Shown here piece by piece: positions 60,781-64,000 of a stretch of 64,000 nucleotides of DNA (position 1 is its first letter; each line of letters begins with the position of its first letter). Both the position numbers and the translations under genes were made by a program. The stretch spans positions 14,012,637 through 14,076,636 of the forward strand of contig NC_039358.1 of NCBI RefSeq assembly GCF_003573695.1. Direction: 5' to 3'. The DNA is from Papaver somniferum. Lineage: Eukaryota > Streptophyta > Magnoliopsida > Ranunculales > Papaveraceae. Below the pieces are notes generated by a model that was not told the DNA's origin, did no database searches, and was given only the letters and a program-made list of their open reading frames with translations.

Positions 60781-61789
60781 CGGCCTAACACCACACTAAA
60801 CAAACCATTCCCCATAACTGGCCAATCAATTAGAATCGACGTGGGTATATAAGAGATTTTATACTCTACTAAAATTTAACATAAATATCAAACACTCATC
60901 AAACTTGAAAAGTTATCGATAACTAAATTGAGCTCTCTAATTTTCTTTTACGGTGGATATGATATGCTAACAAATTTCTGGACCTACTAGGGGGAAGTCT
61001 AAAGCCAGTTAAGTCCCCTTGTAGATCTGCCAGTTCCTATAGCATTCTCTAATTTGCTATAGCTTTCCAAACTTTTGCTTGTAGGATTTTCTTTTAGGTC
61101 AAACACCCATTGTCGACCTTCTAACATTTTTCAATTTCTTAGGCCAAGCACTATGGTGCAGGGCATCGCTTCCCTATCCCTCAAATGTACGGAAGGGATA
61201 TGGGTCACAAGGAAGCCTCACTACGGTGCCCTTTTATCCCTTCCCTACATGACACGGAAGCTCAGTGCCAAGCGGAAATTCAGTTTCCATTTTGTAGGTA
61301 TAAGTTTACATAAACCACTCGGATTTCCTATTTATTTTTCTTCTCTATTTTTTCCTCCTCTCAAAACCTTTTCAAACCCCTTTTATCCCCCTTTGATTTT
61401 CATATTGATTCAGTGCGATTATTTGGATTACATTAAAAGGGTTTGATCGTTACTCTATGGTGAAACAAATCCACTCTTGAATTTCGAATTCCATAAACAA
61501 AATCATCAAAGGTGAGTGATTCTAATTGTAGGGTTTAAAATTAATTTGATTTTGATTTTGATAAAATTGTTGATATTAGGTTGGTAAGGTATGTGGTATG
61601 CATTTAAATAATATAATTAAAACATAGATTTAGTGAAAAATCCATGATTATTACTTGTTGTGTGTCTTGATTTATGTTGAATAAAATATTTCTAAACTAC
61701 TATTTTATCGATGTATAATTGATTGACTTGTATTTATATGTATGGTATAAACAAATTGATTCTATGTTTGTTGTTTGTAAAGGTACATA
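60781..61789. other. Region between divergent Harbinger-type genes; possible 5' leader intron of the transposase
   Basis: AT-rich with no credible ORF; a 123-codon stretch at 61,075-61,446 has no domain. At about 61,153-61,275 the words CACTATGGTGC and CACTACGGTGCCC and several TATCCCTT/AAGGGATA facing words suggest remains of a small inverted-repeat element. AAAGGTGAGTGATT at 61,508-61,521 is a good plant splice donor, and an AG at about 61,782 precedes GTACATAATG, so a 5'-UTR intron before the transposase ATG at 61,790 is plausible but the acceptor is weak. Confidence 0.4.
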
Positions 61790-63347
61790 ATGAGTCTAAT
61801 GCGTGCTTATGTGAGAGTTAAATATGGAATCTATTTGGATACTTCTAGTGATGAAGAAGAGAAAGCTTTTCTAATGTTTACACAGCTTTTTTTGTATGAA
61901 CGGTTGCGTATTATTCGACAACCGGCACCTAGGGAGGTACAAATACGTAGTATAATAACGCGTGATCGAGTGTGGCATGATGCGAAAATGATGAATGATT
62001 ATTTTACACCTGGAACTGGTTATACCTCAAGACATTTCAAGCAAGGTCTAGGCATGAGGGAAGAATTATTCGAGAAATTGTTAGGAAAATTGCTTGAAAT
62101 GGATCCAGAAGCATCAACGTCCGGATGCAACCGGTACTATGGGGCATTCTCTGCATATGAAATTAGTTGTCGTGATGAAATTAAATGTTTATGCAAAAGT
62201 ATGACAGCTGATAGTTTTGTGATTACACTCGTATGGGTGCAACTATAATATACTATTATCTAAAAATATTTTGTTACACCATTTGCATGACTTTTGGAGA
62301 AAGATATTTGCGTGAATCCACTCTTGAAGATGTTCAGAGGTTGCTAGCTGAGAATGCAGAATGAGGATTTCCTGGAATGTTTGGTAGTGTTGATTGTATG
62401 AAATGGCCATGGAAGAATTGTCTGATAGATCGGCAATGAACTTACCGTGGTAAAGATAAACATAGTAGTATGGTATTAGAGGCAGTGGCATCATACGACT
62501 TGTGGTTTTGGCATTTGTTTTTTTGTAATTCCTGGATCAAACAAAAATTTGAATGTGTTGGCACACTCACCTCTTTATGATCATGCTAAAGGGTGTAGCA
62601 CCTCCATGTAATTATGTAATCAATGGTCACCAATACAATATGGGTTATTTCTTAGCCGATGGTCTCTATCCAAAGTTGACTACAATTTTACAAGCTTTCA
62701 GTCAGACATTGGACATTCCCGAGTATGTGAGATTCAAAAAGTATCAAATGGCTAAAAGAAAGGATGTCGAGCGTGCTTTTGGAGTGCCTCAAGATAAATT
62801 CAGAATTGTTGGATCGTCGTGTAAGTATTGGCAACAATATTACTTGAACCTAATTATGAAATATTGTCTTATTTTTCACAACATGATTATTGAGCATGAA
62901 CAACGGGATACAGATTGGGGAAGAGTTGTTCTTATTCCAATTATAGAACCTACCAATAATGGTTGTGTATTTATGTCAACTCTGAAAAACCTAGAAATGC
63001 ACGTACAACTAAGAACGGATCTTTTCAAGCACATTGCTGCGCGTCCTGGTAGAGGAGGCCAGGCAACGGACTTGTCTAGTTTGGAGGATACAGATATGGA
63101 ATACGTGGTACTTCCATCATCAGATGGAGATTATGGTGATACAGACTTAGAAGAAGAAGTTGTTCCTGGTCAAAACGAGGATGGTGCATTTGGTTATTAT
63201 GGAGATTACAATGATCAAATCCCGGATAAATTTGAACATGCAGGTAAACATTTTTACGGAGACGGACATGCATAATACGAGTATGAACATGATGGAGATG
63301 ATGATGAAGATGAGGATGATGACGATGATAACACGGAGGATGAATGA
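61790..63347 (+). pseudogene. PIF/Harbinger-type transposase, multiply frameshifted
   Basis: N-terminal part (61,790-62,248): after an acidic start it has RDRVWHDAKMMNDYFTPG and the RHFKQGLGMREELFEKLL region, the standard helix-turn-helix-like start of plant Harbinger transposases. The frame shifts at about 62,218; the next piece has YLRESTLEDVQRLL, two TGA codons (62,362-62,364 and 62,437-62,439) and the first catalytic Asp in FGSVDCMKW (GAT 62,392-62,394). Shifts follow near 62,525 and 62,585. At the second catalytic position GSNKNLNVL replaces the usual GSNNDINVL, so Asp aligns with Asn (AAT 62,546-62,548). The C-terminal piece has NYVINGHQYNMGYFLADGLY and the third acidic residue in KDVERAFGV (GAG 62,769-62,771). 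A TAA at 63,273 interrupts an Asp/Glu-rich tail that stays open to TGA at 63,345-63,347. It cannot encode active enzyme. Confidence 0.88.
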
Positions 63348-63763
63348 CAACCCTTTCATTTTTGTGTTTAAAAGTTCAAATGCTATATGCATATGTATGA
63401 GGGACTTTAATATATTTTTTGGCTTCAATTGTGTATGACAATTAATACTTTATAATTTGATGGCCATGTGTTTTGCAATTATGATTGTTGCTTATTTTAG
63501 TTTAATAACAGATTGTTTATGTACAATATATTGGATATGTATACTTATCCGTGCAATATCTTTGTACAATATGGACAATCTCTTTGTGCAGTATATGAGT
63601 ATGTATATTTACAAGTGAAATCAATGAAATCTCCTTGTATAGTATATGGATATGTATACTTACCATGTATAACACATTAGTTCGTTTTCTTCTTCGTCTA
63701 AAAAAATAAACAGTTCTGTTATCCAAACTATTATTTACAGAACAACAATTTTCTTTCTTAATT
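63348..63763. other. Spacer between transposase and second Myb/SANT-like gene, with imperfect repeats
   Basis: AT-rich. Three imperfect copies of a word like TATATGGATATGTATACTTA lie at about 63,520-63,550, 63,585-63,612 and 63,636-63,665. No ORF of note. Confidence 0.5.
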
Positions 63764-64000
63764 ATGGTGGGTTATAATCCGGCAGAAGATGAAGTGATTG
63801 TTAACTCATGGTTGAAGTTTTTTTAGAGAATGAAGAAGAAGTTCAATAACCAAATAATACAAATATTTGGGAGCAATTGCTGCAAAGGTTTACTATACAT
63901 ACCGGGAATCCGAATGAACGAACGACTTTTTATCTACAAACAAGATTAAACATTATCACTTCTGATGTAAAATAGTATGTATTGGTACAAAGAACATTAT
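63764..64000 (+). pseudogene. Second Myb/SANT-like (Harbinger partner) gene, broken, runs off right edge
   Basis: ATG at 63,764 opens NPAEDEVIVNSWLKF, the usual start of the family domain, and stops at TAG 63,824-63,826 just after a seven-T run. One frame over, the domain continues with NIWEQLLQRFTIHTG, then NPNERTTFYLQTRLNIITSD, matching the family pattern of Trp, an aromatic residue, NP, RT, L..R and I..DV. Two further stops occur (near 63,849 and 63,973). It follows the transposase in the same orientation, the usual two-gene layout of many plant Harbinger elements, so it is the more natural partner of that transposase than the minus-strand gene at 60,480. The remainder lies beyond the window. 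Confidence 0.65.

Noticed and set aside
61075..61446. 123-codon open stretch
   Set aside because: No recognisable domain; lies in the spacer between divergent Harbinger genes with T-rich composition.
63076..63438. Open stretches of 65-93 codons on both strands over the transposase tail
   Set aside because: Shadows of the Asp/Glu-rich GAT/GAA tail read in other frames.

Overview
The window is plant nuclear DNA, almost certainly a eudicot. This follows from a long satellite array, a plant-type Ty1/copia element with an initiator-Met-tRNA-like primer site, an Athila-like Ty3/gypsy fragment, and a plant PIF/Harbinger transposase with Myb/SANT-like partner genes. I cannot name the species. No intact conventional host gene is visible.

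Bases 1 to about 41,475 are one uninterrupted head-to-tail satellite with a 103-bp monomer, about 400 copies, all in one orientation, running off the left edge. No transposon or gene interrupts it. It has higher-order structure. A 3,146-bp tandem duplication (about 1,450-7,740) is built from a 17-monomer and a 14-monomer block. A monomer lacking 24 bp recurs about every 1.42-2.24 kb in the left third. A segment at the left edge recurs about 9.77 kb further on, and another duplicates at a 4.07-kb offset. A domain of four recurring monomer classes occupies the middle. A 1.32-kb duplication lies at the right edge. Minus-strand open frames of 60-85 codons in the array are by-products of the repeat.

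Bases 41,476 to about 45,300 are AT-rich flank with simple repeats and one weakly supported two-exon micropeptide candidate (42,959-43,127). Bases 45,310-46,530 are a decayed copia pol fragment ending in reverse transcriptase (YIDDM).

Bases 46,638-58,357 are a nested retrotransposon complex. A copia element has a 2.55-kb 5' LTR, a degraded PBS, a gag remnant, protease and a D-D-E-complete integrase, but its RT and most of its RNase H are deleted. Its 3' half is split or flanked by a reverse-oriented Athila-like gypsy fragment (52,411-56,286, own LTR 52,411-53,891, extra ORF with a membrane segment). The rest of the copia 3' LTR follows (56,287-58,357).

Bases 58,358-64,000 hold PIF/Harbinger remains: a minus-strand Myb/SANT-like gene (60,076-60,480), a multiply broken transposase (61,790-63,347) whose second catalytic Asp aligns with Asn, and a second, broken Myb/SANT-like gene running off the right edge. 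Overall the window looks like the edge of a constitutive heterochromatin block: satellite on one side, nested dead transposons on the other.
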